Below, one piece after another: positions 19,975 to 28,686 of a DNA stretch of 64,000 nt (positions within the stretch are counted from its first letter, which is position 1; each line of letters opens with the position of its first letter). This DNA comes from Pelagibacterium halotolerans B2. GTDB taxonomy: Bacteria; Pseudomonadota; Alphaproteobacteria; Rhizobiales; Devosiaceae. The notes beneath the pieces were generated by a model, which did not search any database, was not told where the DNA came from, and was given only the letters and a program-made list of their open reading frames with translations. Position numbers and translations under genes: made by a program. Location of the stretch: the NCBI RefSeq assembly GCF_000230555.1, contig NC_016078.1, positions 496,001 through 560,000 of the forward strand, read 5' to 3'.

Positions 19975-20616
19975 TCAGCGCCGCGCGGCAAGCACCGGCG
20001 CAAAGCTCATCCGGTGCATCTCGCACGGGCCGTGCGCGGCCAGGGCTTCAAGATGCAGCGCGGTGCCATAGCCCTTGTGCTGGCCAAAACGGTAATGGGG
20101 GAGACCGCTATCCATGACATGGCACATCCGGTCCCGCACCACTTTGGCAACGATAGAGGCCGCTGCGATCGATAGCGATTTTCCGTCTCCACCGATGACG
20201 AACTGGCCGTTGCACGAGAGACCCTCGGGAACGTCGCGCCCGTCGATCAGTGCCAGGTCGGGCCGGACGGGCAGGGCATCGAGCGCCTGGCACATGGCCC
20301 ATAGCGTGGCGCCGCGAATGTTGAGCCTGTCGATCACCTCGACAGGTGCGGCACAGAAACCCACCTGCGCCGTCGCCACGATCTGGGCAAACAGCGTCTC
20401 ACGCCTGTCTTCGGTGAGTTTTTTGGAATCGTTGAGCCCATCGGGGATTGCCTTTGGGTCAAGGACAACAGCAGCGGCGACCACCGGTCCTGCCAGCGGC
20501 CCGCGTCCGGCTTCATCGACCCCCGCCACGATCGCATGGCCACCGGCTAGCGCAGCTTCTTCCAACTCATAGCTGGGCGCATCGAGGACGAGCGTTTTCG
20601 AATCACCTTTGGGCAT
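19975..20616 (-). CDS. rnhB: Ribonuclease HII
   Basis: 213 aa from the ATG at 20616; an in-frame TTG at 20628 would add four residues. It cleaves RNA in RNA-DNA hybrids and removes misincorporated ribonucleotides. The catalytic motif AGVDEAGRGPLAGPVVAAAVVL and the later LIDGRDVP and AAASIVAKVVRDRMC segments are typical of RNase HII. It lies immediately upstream of ccrM on the same strand, separated by about 94 nt that hold the CtrA-type box, so ccrM probably also has its own promoter. Confidence 0.96.
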   Translation of the reverse strand: MPKGDSKTLVLDAPSYELEEAALAGGHAIVAGVDEAGRGPLAGPVVAAAVVLDPKAIPDGLNDSKKLTEDRRETLFAQIVATAQVGFCAAPVEVIDRLNIRGATLWAMCQALDALPVRPDLALIDGRDVPEGLSCNGQFVIGGDGKSLSIAAASIVAKVVRDRMCHVMDSGLPHYRFGQHKGYGTALHLEALAAHGPCEMHRMSFAPVLAARR

Positions 20617-20657
20617 GTTTCGAACCAACCCGATTTTTCAGGTTCGATAAACCCCCT

Positions 20658-21041
20658 TCAATCGGTGCGTAGCGTTACCCACTGTCGCCGCCAGTCCGGA
20701 GCCTCGAAAGGCTCTGGCCAATATTCGGTGATCCTGACGATGCGGTCGTCGGCACATTCAAAGATCGAAACCGCCAGGGCTTTGACGACGCCGTCGGAGA
20801 CCTCCGTCTCCGTAATGGCATGTCCGCCCGAGCCGATGACGCGTTTTACGGTAAACGTCCATTTGCCATGCGCCGGATAGTTTTCGTTGATCGCAACGAA
20901 GTCTTCCGCCGAGGCGATCACTTCACCCGATTGCGGCCAGACGATTTCGATATTGCCGGCGAAAAGCCCCGCGGCCAGCGCCCACTGGTTGGTGCCCATT
21001 CTCCACCAGAATTCCTGTGCCAGCGTCGCCGCGTCCGTCAC
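20658..21041 (-). CDS. SnoaL-like / NTF2-fold protein
   Basis: 127 aa. The sequence fits the SnoaL/NTF2 fold: an N-terminal helix pair (LAQEFWWRMGTNQWALAAGLFAGNIEIVWPQSGE), then beta strands with AVSIFECADDRIVRITEYWPEPFE. Many such proteins are polyketide cyclases or have unknown substrates. No catalytic residues can be assigned. It is upstream of rnhB by 41 nt on the same strand and could be cotranscribed. The secreted unknown at 21057 is 15 nt upstream. Confidence 0.82.
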   Translation of the reverse strand: MTDAATLAQEFWWRMGTNQWALAAGLFAGNIEIVWPQSGEVIASAEDFVAINENYPAHGKWTFTVKRVIGSGGHAITETEVSDGVVKALAVSIFECADDRIVRITEYWPEPFEAPDWRRQWVTLRTD

Positions 21042-21056
21042 CCGTTTTCTCCTCGC

Positions 21057-21578
21057 TCACCTGAAAACGCAGGATATTCCGCTCCATAACACTTCGATTT
21101 CGGCCTTTGTTCCCTGCCCGTCCGCAATGCCGAAGAGGTTCTCGCCCGCAAATTCGTACCCCAGCGTCGATTCAAAAGTCTCGACCGGCCCCGCCACCGC
21201 CTCGACATCCATCACCGGCGCGCCAACGCCCAGCCCGTTGGCAAAACTGGCCGAACTGGTGTTCGAAGCCAACCATCCGACAAAGGTTTCGTTCTGAAAA
21301 TGCAGCGTCACGCCATTGCCGAACCGCGCAAAATCAATCGGGCCGGCACCGCACTCTTCCATGCGTCCGTGTTCATCGGGTTCACCCCACAGCTTCGTGG
21401 CTGATTTGACGGTATCGGTCTGGCTGGTCACATCCATGTCGATAGGAACGGACTCATCGGCCCCATTCGCCTCCAGCCCTCCAGGCGCCAGATAGAGCGT
21501 CAAGCTCTCCTGGGCCCAACCCGCCGCCATCGGCACCGTCACCACAACAACCGCGCACGCCAGTCGCTTTCCAGCCAT
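21057..21578 (-). CDS. Secreted protein of unknown function
   Basis: 173 aa. The N-terminus MAGKRLACAVVVVTVPMAAGWAQ is a signal peptide with likely cleavage after GWA. The mature protein is acidic, contains two cysteines that could pair (in MEECGAG and at the C-terminal SGISCVF), and has Gly/Ala/Val-rich beta-type sequence. I recognise no family. It ends 15 nt before the SnoaL-like gene and starts 36 nt downstream of the radical SAM gene, on the same strand, so it may share the SOS-boxed transcript. Confidence 0.72.
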   Translation of the reverse strand: MAGKRLACAVVVVTVPMAAGWAQESLTLYLAPGGLEANGADESVPIDMDVTSQTDTVKSATKLWGEPDEHGRMEECGAGPIDFARFGNGVTLHFQNETFVGWLASNTSSASFANGLGVGAPVMDVEAVAGPVETFESTLGYEFAGENLFGIADGQGTKAEIEVLWSGISCVFR

Positions 21579-21614
21579 CTCCGATGATCCTCCGATCGGG
21601 ACGTTCCGATTCTA

Positions 21615-22766
21615 TCAGAAGAGGCTCAGTTGTGCTGTGTCCTTTTGCGGATGGGCAAAGACGTCGGTGCGCAGGGGCATCGCGTCCCCCTCAAGCCCGA
21701 GCCGGGACACGGCTTTCTCGAACCGCTGCTGCATCAGCACCGCATACGGCCCTTCACCGGTAAACCGCGATCCGAACCGCGGATCGTTGTCACGCCCATC
21801 GCGATAGTCGCGCACGAGATTCATCACATGCTTGACCTTGTCCGGATAGGTCTTGAGCAGCCATTCACGGAAAATGTCGCGCACCTCACCGGGCAGCCGC
21901 AAAAGGATCATCGAGGCGGTTGTTGCCCCTTGTGCCTTGCCCGCATCGAGGATGCGTTCGAGTTCGTGGTCGTTGACGGCGGGTATCATCGGCGCCGCCA
22001 TGATGCGGGTCGGGATGCCGGATTCCGACAGCAGCTTGATCGCTTCGAGCCGCCGTGACGGCGTGGACGCCCGTGGCTCCATGAAGCGCGACAACCGGTG
22101 ATCCATCGAGGTCACCGAAATGCCCACCGAAACCAGTCCGAGCTTGTTGAGCTTGGTCAGAATATCGAGATCGCGCACGATCAGCGCCGATTTGGTGACG
22201 ATGGTCACGGGGTGCTTGGCTTCCAGCAGCACCTTGAGCACCGAGCGCATGATCTTGTATTTGCGTTCCAGCGGCTGGTAGGGGTCTGTATTGGTGCCGA
22301 TGGCGATGGGTTTCGGCTTGTAGCGCGGATTGGCCAGTTCGGCCCGCAGCAATTCGGCCGCGTTAACCTTCACATAGATGTCGCGTTCGAAATCGATCCC
22401 CGCCGAATGGCCGAGATAGGCGTGGGTCGGCCGCGCAAAGCAGTACGAACACCCGTGCTCGCATCCGCGATAGGGATTGATCGAGCGGTCGAAGCCGATA
22501 TCGGGCGAGACATTTCGCGTGATGATCGATTTGGCGCGCTCGATATGCTCGCGCGTCTCGAACCCTTCCTCGGGCTCAGGCTCCCAGCCATCGGCAAACA
22601 TCTCGCGCTTGTGCGCTTCGAACCGCCCGCTTTCATTGCTCGCGGCGCCACGCCCGCGCAGCTTTGGCGTTTCCAGCATGGGACGGCTCAACAGATCCAT
22701 GTCGCGGGTGCCGAACAGGCGGCGCCGCGCTTCGCTGTGGCTTATATTGGGTCCTATTTCGGCCAT
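21615..22766 (-). CDS. PA0069-type radical SAM protein
   Basis: 383 aa from the ATG at 22766, which has GGGAG 8 nt upstream. ATGs at 22826 and 22781 are possible, but 22826 would lie before the likely transcription start. The radical SAM motif is C102-x3-C106-x2-C109 in RGCEHGCSYCFARPTHAYLG. Also visible are the GTNTDPYQPLER substrate-side segment and an N-terminal SITTRN-type region (IITRNVSPDIGFDRSINPYR). The group is related to spore photoproduct lyase-like enzymes; its reaction is not established. An SOS box lies upstream, which suggests DNA-damage control. Confidence 0.9.
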   Translation of the reverse strand: MAEIGPNISHSEARRRLFGTRDMDLLSRPMLETPKLRGRGAASNESGRFEAHKREMFADGWEPEPEEGFETREHIERAKSIITRNVSPDIGFDRSINPYRGCEHGCSYCFARPTHAYLGHSAGIDFERDIYVKVNAAELLRAELANPRYKPKPIAIGTNTDPYQPLERKYKIMRSVLKVLLEAKHPVTIVTKSALIVRDLDILTKLNKLGLVSVGISVTSMDHRLSRFMEPRASTPSRRLEAIKLLSESGIPTRIMAAPMIPAVNDHELERILDAGKAQGATTASMILLRLPGEVRDIFREWLLKTYPDKVKHVMNLVRDYRDGRDNDPRFGSRFTGEGPYAVLMQQRFEKAVSRLGLEGDAMPLRTDVFAHPQKDTAQLSLF

Positions 22767-22846
22767 GGCCGGTGCTCCCATCGGAAAGATAAAGGAACAA
22801 GCCGAATCGCGGCCCGTCCGTTCCATTAACCCTAGCGAAAGGAATG

Positions 22847-22861
22847 GAACGAAACAAGAAC
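22847..22861 (-). promoter_or_regulatory. LexA (SOS) box upstream of the radical SAM gene
   Basis: GAACGAAACAAGAAC on the + strand is GTTC-N7-GTTC on the minus strand, the direct-repeat LexA operator of alphaproteobacteria. A candidate promoter (TTGTTT, 17 nt, TAGGGT; 22857-22852 and 22834-22829) overlaps it, so bound LexA would block transcription. Confidence 0.75.
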
Positions 22862-22885
22862 AAAAATTTGCATAGGAACGTGCCC

Positions 22886-23419
22886 TTATTCGTTCAGTCG
22901 CGGCATCACTTCGATGAAGTTGCAGGGCACGTGCCGGCTATCGAACTGGTATTTGAGGATCGCCTCCCACGCATCGCGGCAGGCCCCGCGCGATCCGGGC
23001 AGGCAGAAGACGAAGGTGGTGCCGATGAGCCCCGCAGTTGCCCGCGACTGGATGGTCGAGGTGCCAATGGTCGTGGCAGAATACTGGTGAAACAGTACGG
23101 AAAATCCGTCCATTCGCTTGTCGAACAGCGGCTCGACAGCCTCCGGCGTCACGTCACGGCCCGAAAAGCCCGTGCCTCCGGTCGTCAACACCACATCGAT
23201 GCCGTCCTCCTTGACCCAGGCGCCGACCTGACCGGCGATTGCTTCCCTGTCGTCCTTGACCACGGCCCGCTCGAATACGCGATGCCCAGCCCCCTCGATC
23301 AGGTCCTTGAGCAGCGCCCCCGACGTATCGGTTTCAAGTGTTCGCGTGTCCGAAACCGCCAGAATGGCAAAGGTCACCGGCACAAAAGGATGGCTGTCGT
23401 CGATCTTGTAGGGAAACAT
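22886..23419 (-). CDS. moaB: Molybdenum cofactor biosynthesis protein B
   Basis: 177 aa. MoaB/MogA-fold protein; it binds molybdopterin and is linked to its adenylylation. Family marks are LAVSDTRTLETDTSG, LTTGGTGFSGRDVTPEAVEPL and FCLPGSRGACRDAWEAIL. The N-terminus MFPYKIDDSHPFVPVTFAILA is normal for the bacterial type. It is 3 nt downstream of the MFS transporter gene and likely in its transcript; the SOS-boxed radical SAM promoter begins after its stop. No other molybdopterin genes are in the window. Confidence 0.95.
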   Translation of the reverse strand: MFPYKIDDSHPFVPVTFAILAVSDTRTLETDTSGALLKDLIEGAGHRVFERAVVKDDREAIAGQVGAWVKEDGIDVVLTTGGTGFSGRDVTPEAVEPLFDKRMDGFSVLFHQYSATTIGTSTIQSRATAGLIGTTFVFCLPGSRGACRDAWEAILKYQFDSRHVPCNFIEVMPRLNE

Positions 23420-23422
23420 CGT

Positions 23423-24724
23423 TCAACCTTGTTGCGGTTCGGGGCGGTCGGCCGGGGGCGTCTCGCCGGTGTCTTCGTCGATTTCGTAGCCGTTTTCTTC
23501 GGACCGCGGATCGAGATTGAGCGTTTCGCCCGTCACCAGCCGTTCGGACGGCATGGGCTGGAACGGTGCGCGATCCTCCGCCGGCGTCGCTTCGCGGGCC
23601 TGCATGCGGAAATATGCCGCCGCCGCCAGTGCGCCGTGAAAAACCACTGGAATGACGAACATCGCGACCGGACCGAGCCACTGCATGGTCATGGACGCAG
23701 CGATCGGCCCAAGCATCTGCCCTGAGCCCAATATCAGGAGCATGCCCGAAGCGACCTTTGCGAAACTTCCCTCGTCGGCAAAGTCGTTCGCGTGCGCCAC
23801 GGCGATGGCGTAGAGCGAGTAGGCAGCCAGCCCGTATAGCGCGAACAACACATAAAGCAGCGCGTTCTCGTCCGGGTTGAACAGGACGGTAAGGGTGCCC
23901 GCTACGGCCCCGATGATGGCCACGCCCATCATCACCTTGCGCCGGTCGATCCTGTCCGAAAGGCGCCCCAGCGGCACCTGCGCAATCGCGCCCGCCACGA
24001 TGGCAAGGCTCATCAGATACGCCACCGTTGCCGTCGAAAACCCGCGCTCGATGCCATAGACCGGTGCCAGCGTGCCGAATGCGCCATTGGCCATGCCGAC
24101 CGAAAAGGCGGCGACGACCGCAATGGGCGAGGTCTTGTAGAGCAGCCCCACATCCAGGCTCACCGCCTGCAGCGGCGCCGGCTGAGGCGTACGAGTCACT
24201 GCCGTCGGCAGCACGGCGCCGATATAGGCGATGGCCGCAAGCACGAACGGGATATATCCGGCAACCCCTGTGGCCGCGATAATCATCTGCCCGGCGGTGG
24301 AGGCGAAAAGCGTTACGCTCACATAGATCGAAAACGTCGTGCCCCGGCTTTCATTGTCCGACACCTCGTTGAGCCAGCTTTCCACCACCATGGCCGCTCC
24401 GGCAAAGCAGAAGCCCGAAAAGATACGCAGGAAAATCCAGGCGCCGTCATGCACGAAAATCAGGTTGAGCAGGATTGTCATGCAGGCGATGGCCGCCATC
24501 ACCGCATAGGCGCGGATATGGCCCACCCGTCGCACGAGATGGGGGACCGAAATCGAGCCGGAAATGAACCCTATGGACCAGCCTGTCCCGATCAGGCCCA
24601 GCGCCAACAGCGAAAATCCTTCTTCCGCCCCGCGCACGGGCAAAATAAGCCCATGCATCCCCCCAGCTATCATCAGCAGGGCGGACGACATCAAAAGAGC
24701 GGAGATCTTCACCACTTGCGACAT
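23423..24724 (-). CDS. MFS transporter (YcaD-like)
   Basis: 433 aa with about twelve hydrophobic helices and a hydrophilic, acidic C-terminal tail of about 55 residues. The loop after helix 2 reads VPHLVRRVGHIRAYAV, an MFS A-motif variant, and ESWLNEVSDNESRGTTFSIYVSV lies after helix 4, a combination I associate with the YcaD/sugar-efflux-like branch. The substrate is unknown. It is divergent from the EamA transporter gene; the 210 nt between them show no clear operator. Confidence 0.85.
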   Translation of the reverse strand: MSQVVKISALLMSSALLMIAGGMHGLILPVRGAEEGFSLLALGLIGTGWSIGFISGSISVPHLVRRVGHIRAYAVMAAIACMTILLNLIFVHDGAWIFLRIFSGFCFAGAAMVVESWLNEVSDNESRGTTFSIYVSVTLFASTAGQMIIAATGVAGYIPFVLAAIAYIGAVLPTAVTRTPQPAPLQAVSLDVGLLYKTSPIAVVAAFSVGMANGAFGTLAPVYGIERGFSTATVAYLMSLAIVAGAIAQVPLGRLSDRIDRRKVMMGVAIIGAVAGTLTVLFNPDENALLYVLFALYGLAAYSLYAIAVAHANDFADEGSFAKVASGMLLILGSGQMLGPIAASMTMQWLGPVAMFVIPVVFHGALAAAAYFRMQAREATPAEDRAPFQPMPSERLVTGETLNLDPRSEENGYEIDEDTGETPPADRPEPQQG

Positions 24725-24934
24725 ATGGGACCTTGAATGGTTCTCTTGTTTGAGGGGCAGGTTAGCGTGTTCGTCGGGGCGTGCCTACCGCGCAAACGTG
24801 ACCGCATTGCAATTCGTTTCGGCCCGGGCCGAAAAATTGTTCCCCTGCTTGTCAGGTTCGGGAAAGGGGGCTAGCTGATAGGAACAGCCTTCCTGCCCGC
24901 GCGGCATCATCTTGCTCTCCGAAAGCTTCATCCG

Positions 24935-25909
24935 GTGTCCGAACCTGCCTTGTCCCCATCTGCCCCCGCCACATCCCAGGCGCCCCGCCGGAATGTCATG
25001 CTGGGCATCGGGCTCAAGATCGCCTCGGTTTTCGTGTTCGTGGCCATGAGCGCGATCATCAAGGGCGCCGAAGGCGTCCCGGTCGGCCAGTTGATCTTTT
25101 TTCGCTCGGCCTTTGCGCTGGTTCCGGTCTTTCTCATTCTTGGCCTGCGCAGGCAGTTGGTGGATGGTTTCAAAACGAACCGGCTCGGCTCCCACATCGT
25201 TCGCGGTGTTCTGGGCACGTCGGGCATGATCCTGATCTTTTTCGGTCTTACACGCCTGCCATTGCCCGAGGCGACGACAATCAACTATGCGACGCCCCTG
25301 TTCATCGTTGTCTTTTCGGCTGTGTTCCTGCGCGAAAAGATCAGGCTGTTTCGCTGGAGCGCGGTGGTCGTGGGGCTGGTGGGGGTCATCATCATCATGT
25401 GGCCGCGCCTGACCTTCCTCTCCAGCGATGCCGGAACTCTCGGCCCTCAGGCCGTCGGCGCACTGGCCGCCTTCGCCGCCTGCATGGTTTCCGCAACGGC
25501 CATGCTCACGGTGCGCAATCTGGTCAAGACAGAACGCAGCGCGACTATCGTCATCTATTTTTCGCTGGTCAGCACGGTCATCGGCCTGGCCTCGATTCCC
25601 TTCGGCTGGGTCCCATTGAGTTTGGAAGAAGCGCTGATTCTCATCGCCGCCGGCATTTGCGGCGGTGTCGGGCAGATCTTTTTGACCGAAAGTTATCGAC
25701 ACGCCGAACTGACGACCGTCGCGCCCTTCGAATATTCCTCGATGATCCTCTCGATCGCCATCGGCTTTCTGGTTTTCCGCGAAGTGCCGACCATCGAAAT
25801 GTTGATCGGCGGCAGTATCGTCACCGCCGCCGGCATTTTCATCATCTATCGAGAGCACATGCTGGGCCTCGACCGCGCCAAGGTACGCAAGGTCTCCAGT
25901 CCGGCCTGA
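24935..25909 (+). CDS. DMT (EamA) family transporter
   Basis: 324 aa from a GTG at 24935; an in-frame ATG 21 codons later (MLGIGLK) is an alternative. Ten hydrophobic helices in two EamA halves are visible, with the first-repeat loop RLPLPEATTINYATPLFIVVF and the second-half SYRHAELTTVAPFEY typical of drug/metabolite exporters. Substrate unknown. The stop is only 7 nt from the stop of the convergent flavoenzyme gene, with no terminator between them. Confidence 0.86.
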   Translation: MSEPALSPSAPATSQAPRRNVMLGIGLKIASVFVFVAMSAIIKGAEGVPVGQLIFFRSAFALVPVFLILGLRRQLVDGFKTNRLGSHIVRGVLGTSGMILIFFGLTRLPLPEATTINYATPLFIVVFSAVFLREKIRLFRWSAVVVGLVGVIIIMWPRLTFLSSDAGTLGPQAVGALAAFAACMVSATAMLTVRNLVKTERSATIVIYFSLVSTVIGLASIPFGWVPLSLEEALILIAAGICGGVGQIFLTESYRHAELTTVAPFEYSSMILSIAIGFLVFREVPTIEMLIGGSIVTAAGIFIIYREHMLGLDRAKVRKVSSPA

Positions 25910-25916
25910 TCGGGGT

Positions 25917-26801
25917 TTACCCGAACATCAGTGTCCGGTGGCAGGCCGCTCCGGCCATGGCGCCGTCGCCAACCGCCAGCGGCACCGATCCAGCCGCCCG
26001 TGCCGCGTCTCCGCAGGCAAAGACGTGAGGCACGCTGGTCTGTTTCATTTCATCGGTCACGATCTGGCGCCCATTGGGCAAGTCCTCGATAGCGCAACCC
26101 AACTGCTCGGCAATCGGGCTCGATGGCGCAACGATCGAGGCAACGAACAGCCCGTCGAACGACAGAACCCGCCCGTCGGTCAGCCGCACATCGGCCCTGC
26201 CGGTGATCTCGGCGATGGTCCCGGTTTCAAGCACGGCACCGCGGGCCGCCAATTGTGCAACCTGGTTCGCGTCGGGCTCGAAACTGCCATTGGGCAGAAA
26301 TGTCGTCTGCCCCCAGTCGGGCAGCATCAGAGCGTGGTGCATCGAGATCGCGCCGACCCCGATCACTCCGATTTGCCCCTGATCCAGTTCATAGCCGTGA
26401 CAATAGGGGCAGTGGAAAACGCTTTGCCCCCACCGCTCCTTGAGCCCGTCGATTTCGGGCAGGGTATCGGTCAACCCGTGGGCAAGGATCAGCCGTTTGC
26501 CGACGAATTCCCGGCCATCCTCCAGCGCGATCGCAAACCCGTCTTCTCCCTTTTCTGCGCGCGAGGCATTGCCTTCGATCCAGGTGAGGGTGGGGTAGGC
26601 GGCGAGTTGTACGCCGGCCTGCGCCGCGATCACATCGGGCGCCACCCCGTCCTGGGTCAGAAACCCGTGCGAATGACTGGCAAACCGGTTGCGCCGCTTG
26701 CCGCCGTCTATGATCAGAACGCTGCGCCGCGCGCGCACCAGGGGAAAGGCGGCGGACATCCCCGCATAGCTGCCGCCGATGATGATGACGTCGTATGTCA
26801 T
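25917..26801 (-). CDS. NAD(P)/FAD-dependent oxidoreductase, thioredoxin-reductase-like
   Basis: 294 aa from the ATG at 26801, preceded by GAGG; the frame is open to 26858, but that region is an operator. The FAD fingerprint is TYDVIIIGGSYAGMSAA, the redox pair is C131/C134 in FHCPYCHGYE, and the C-terminal FAD motif is VFACGDAARAAGSVPLAVGDGAMAG. The protein is close in layout to thioredoxin reductase, but the HCPYCHGYE active site marks a separate group whose partner is often unknown. A 46-bp double dyad lies upstream of the start. Confidence 0.9.
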   Translation of the reverse strand: MTYDVIIIGGSYAGMSAAFPLVRARRSVLIIDGGKRRNRFASHSHGFLTQDGVAPDVIAAQAGVQLAAYPTLTWIEGNASRAEKGEDGFAIALEDGREFVGKRLILAHGLTDTLPEIDGLKERWGQSVFHCPYCHGYELDQGQIGVIGVGAISMHHALMLPDWGQTTFLPNGSFEPDANQVAQLAARGAVLETGTIAEITGRADVRLTDGRVLSFDGLFVASIVAPSSPIAEQLGCAIEDLPNGRQIVTDEMKQTSVPHVFACGDAARAAGSVPLAVGDGAMAGAACHRTLMFG

Positions 26802-26842
26802 GTCGTACCTCGATCGCTGACCGACCCCGCACCCGGCAGGGT

Positions 26843-26888
26843 CATCTTGTAACATCACATATTACGTAATCAGAAGAGTTACAAGATG
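26843..26888. promoter_or_regulatory. 46-bp double-dyad operator upstream of the flavoenzyme gene
   Basis: CATCTTGTAAC (26843-26853) and GTTACAAGATG (26878-26888) are exact inverted copies. Exactly between them is the palindrome ATTACGTAAT (26861-26870), with 7 nt on each side. It can be read as two abutting 17-bp sites, GTAAC-N7-ATTAC (26849-26865) and GTAAT-N7-GTTAC (26866-26882). It lies 42 nt upstream of the start at 26801 and overlaps a possible promoter. Confidence 0.75.
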
Positions 26889-26901
26889 TGACGTCTGGCG
26901 A

Positions 26902-27795
26902 TTATCGGGGCAGGTATTTCCGCCAATTGTGCTGTTCGACAAAGCCGAGAACGTCCCGGATTTTCCGGTTCGAAATCGGCGCTTCGTTCGCCTCCATGTC
27001 CTTGACGATCGGCGTGTTGGGCGCCCATTTGGCGAGAAATTCTTTTGTCGGCTCGTCCGCGGTGATCGTATCGTTCACCGCATTGAACACCTCAAAGCCC
27101 AATCCGTCCTTTGCAATGCAAAGATCGACGATCTGTCCCAGATCCCGCGCATCGATATAGCTCCAGGCGTTGCGCTTGCGCGAAGCGGGGTTGGCCAGGA
27201 ACGCCTTGAAGTTGGGATATTCGTGCGGCTCGATCACATTGCCGATCCGCAATGCATAGATATCGGCCCCCGAGCGCATGGCGAACGCCCGTGCCGTCTT
27301 TTCGTTGACCACCTTGGACAGCCCGTAACTGTCCATCGGGTCCACGTCGTAATCCTCCTCGAGCGGAAAGCGATGATAATCCTTGTCGCCCTCGGCAAAA
27401 CACACCCCATAGGTCGTTTCGCTCGAGGCGATGATGATCTTCCTGATCCCCAGCTTCACCGCAGCTTCGATCACATTATAGGTCGAAACCGTGTTGGCCT
27501 GAAACGTCACATTGTCGGGCTTGAGCAGGATGCGCGGCACGGCGGCGAAATGCACCACGGCATCGACCGGGGCAGGGCCGTTCCCGCTCGCAAGACCCTC
27601 GAACCTGAAATGCATCGAAAGCGCGTTGAACGCCTCCCCGCTATCGGTCAAATCGGCCGAAAGCGTATTGACGCCCGGGTAATCGAGTGGTTGCAGGTCG
27701 ATATTGAAGACCTCGTGTCCCTGATCGAGGAGATAAGGAACGACATGGCGGCCGGCTTTCCCGCTCCCACCGGTAAAGACGATGCGTTTGCCCAA
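26902..27795 (-). CDS. NAD-dependent epimerase/dehydratase (extended SDR)
   Basis: 297 aa. The Rossmann motif is RIVFTGGSGKAGRHVVPYL at the N-terminus, followed by VVHFAAVPRI and the catalytic Tyr/Lys pair in DSYGLSKVVNEKTARAF; SSETTYG supplies the Ser/Thr. This is the extended short-chain dehydrogenase class acting on nucleotide sugars, uronates or similar compounds; substrate unknown. It ends 13 nt upstream of the double dyad and its start is 17 nt from the end of the uracil-DNA glycosylase gene, same strand. Confidence 0.9.
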   Translation of the reverse strand: MGKRIVFTGGSGKAGRHVVPYLLDQGHEVFNIDLQPLDYPGVNTLSADLTDSGEAFNALSMHFRFEGLASGNGPAPVDAVVHFAAVPRILLKPDNVTFQANTVSTYNVIEAAVKLGIRKIIIASSETTYGVCFAEGDKDYHRFPLEEDYDVDPMDSYGLSKVVNEKTARAFAMRSGADIYALRIGNVIEPHEYPNFKAFLANPASRKRNAWSYIDARDLGQIVDLCIAKDGLGFEVFNAVNDTITADEPTKEFLAKWAPNTPIVKDMEANEAPISNRKIRDVLGFVEQHNWRKYLPR

Positions 27796-27812
27796 ATCGA
27801 AAATCCCTATGG

Positions 27813-28628
27813 TTAGCTTTCCAGCGCCGCCTTGATCGAAAGCAGATCGGCCCAGGCGAGCCGTTTTGCCGCCGGCTGGCGCAACAGATAGGCCGGGTGA
27901 AGCGTCGCCACGGCGCGCATGGAATGGCTGCCAACGGTAAGGTCACGCCATTGCCCGCGCAACCGGGTGATCCCCGTGTCGGTCTCGAACAGCGTCGATG
28001 CCGATGCCCCGCCCAGCGCCACAAGCACCTTGGGTGCCACAAGTTCGATCTGCCGGTAGAGAAACGGCAGGCAGACCGCGACTTCCGAGGGAGAGGGCGT
28101 TCTGTTTCCCGGTGGCCGCCAGGGCACTGTGTTGGCGATATAGACCTTGGTCCGGTCCAGGCCGATTGCCCCCAGCATCCGGTCGAGCAATTGCCCTGAT
28201 CGGCCCACGAACGGCTTGCCCTGCAAATCTTCTTCGCGTCCCGGTGCTTCTCCCACCAGCATGATCTCGGCGTCCGGATTGCCATCGGCAAACACCAGAT
28301 TGGTGGCCCGCAACTTCAGCCCGCACCCATCGAAGGTTTCGAGCATGCCGCGCAATTGGTCCAGGCTCGTTGCGCTGGACGCCATCGCCCGTGCCTCGCC
28401 CGGATCCACATCGGCCGGCCCGGTGGCCACGGGCAGGGGCGGGGTAGCGCGCTGCGCCGCTTGCGGCACGATGGACGGCGCGGCCCGCCGCTGGGCAGGG
28501 GCAGGCTTGATTGCCGACTGCGCGAACCGGTCCGCCGGCTCTTCGCCAACCGCGATATCGACCCCCGCCGCGACGTACCAGTCGAGCGTGGCCAGAATTT
28601 CTTCGCGATTTAGCTGTCGATTTGTCAT
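27813..28628 (-). CDS. Uracil-DNA glycosylase, family 4-like
   Basis: 271 aa from the ATG at 28628; the frame is open further, but the upstream part lies in the divergent etf gene. After a Pro/Ala-rich N-terminus of about 85 residues come the glycosylase motifs [20 protein letters not shown] (from residue 127) and TLHPAYLLR (from 242). Family-4 enzymes hold a 4Fe-4S cluster with cysteines spaced 3 and 16 apart. Here those positions read F99, C102, W170 and C186, so two ligands are missing. It should remove uracil from DNA, possibly without a cluster. Confidence 0.88.
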   Translation of the reverse strand: MTNRQLNREEILATLDWYVAAGVDIAVGEEPADRFAQSAIKPAPAQRRAAPSIVPQAAQRATPPLPVATGPADVDPGEARAMASSATSLDQLRGMLETFDGCGLKLRATNLVFADGNPDAEIMLVGEAPGREEDLQGKPFVGRSGQLLDRMLGAIGLDRTKVYIANTVPWRPPGNRTPSPSEVAVCLPFLYRQIELVAPKVLVALGGASASTLFETDTGITRLRGQWRDLTVGSHSMRAVATLHPAYLLRQPAAKRLAWADLLSIKAALES

Positions 28629-28686
28629 GCCGATCTTTGTTATGTCACACCGCGACCTGCGCTTCCACCTCACTTGGGAATGACTG

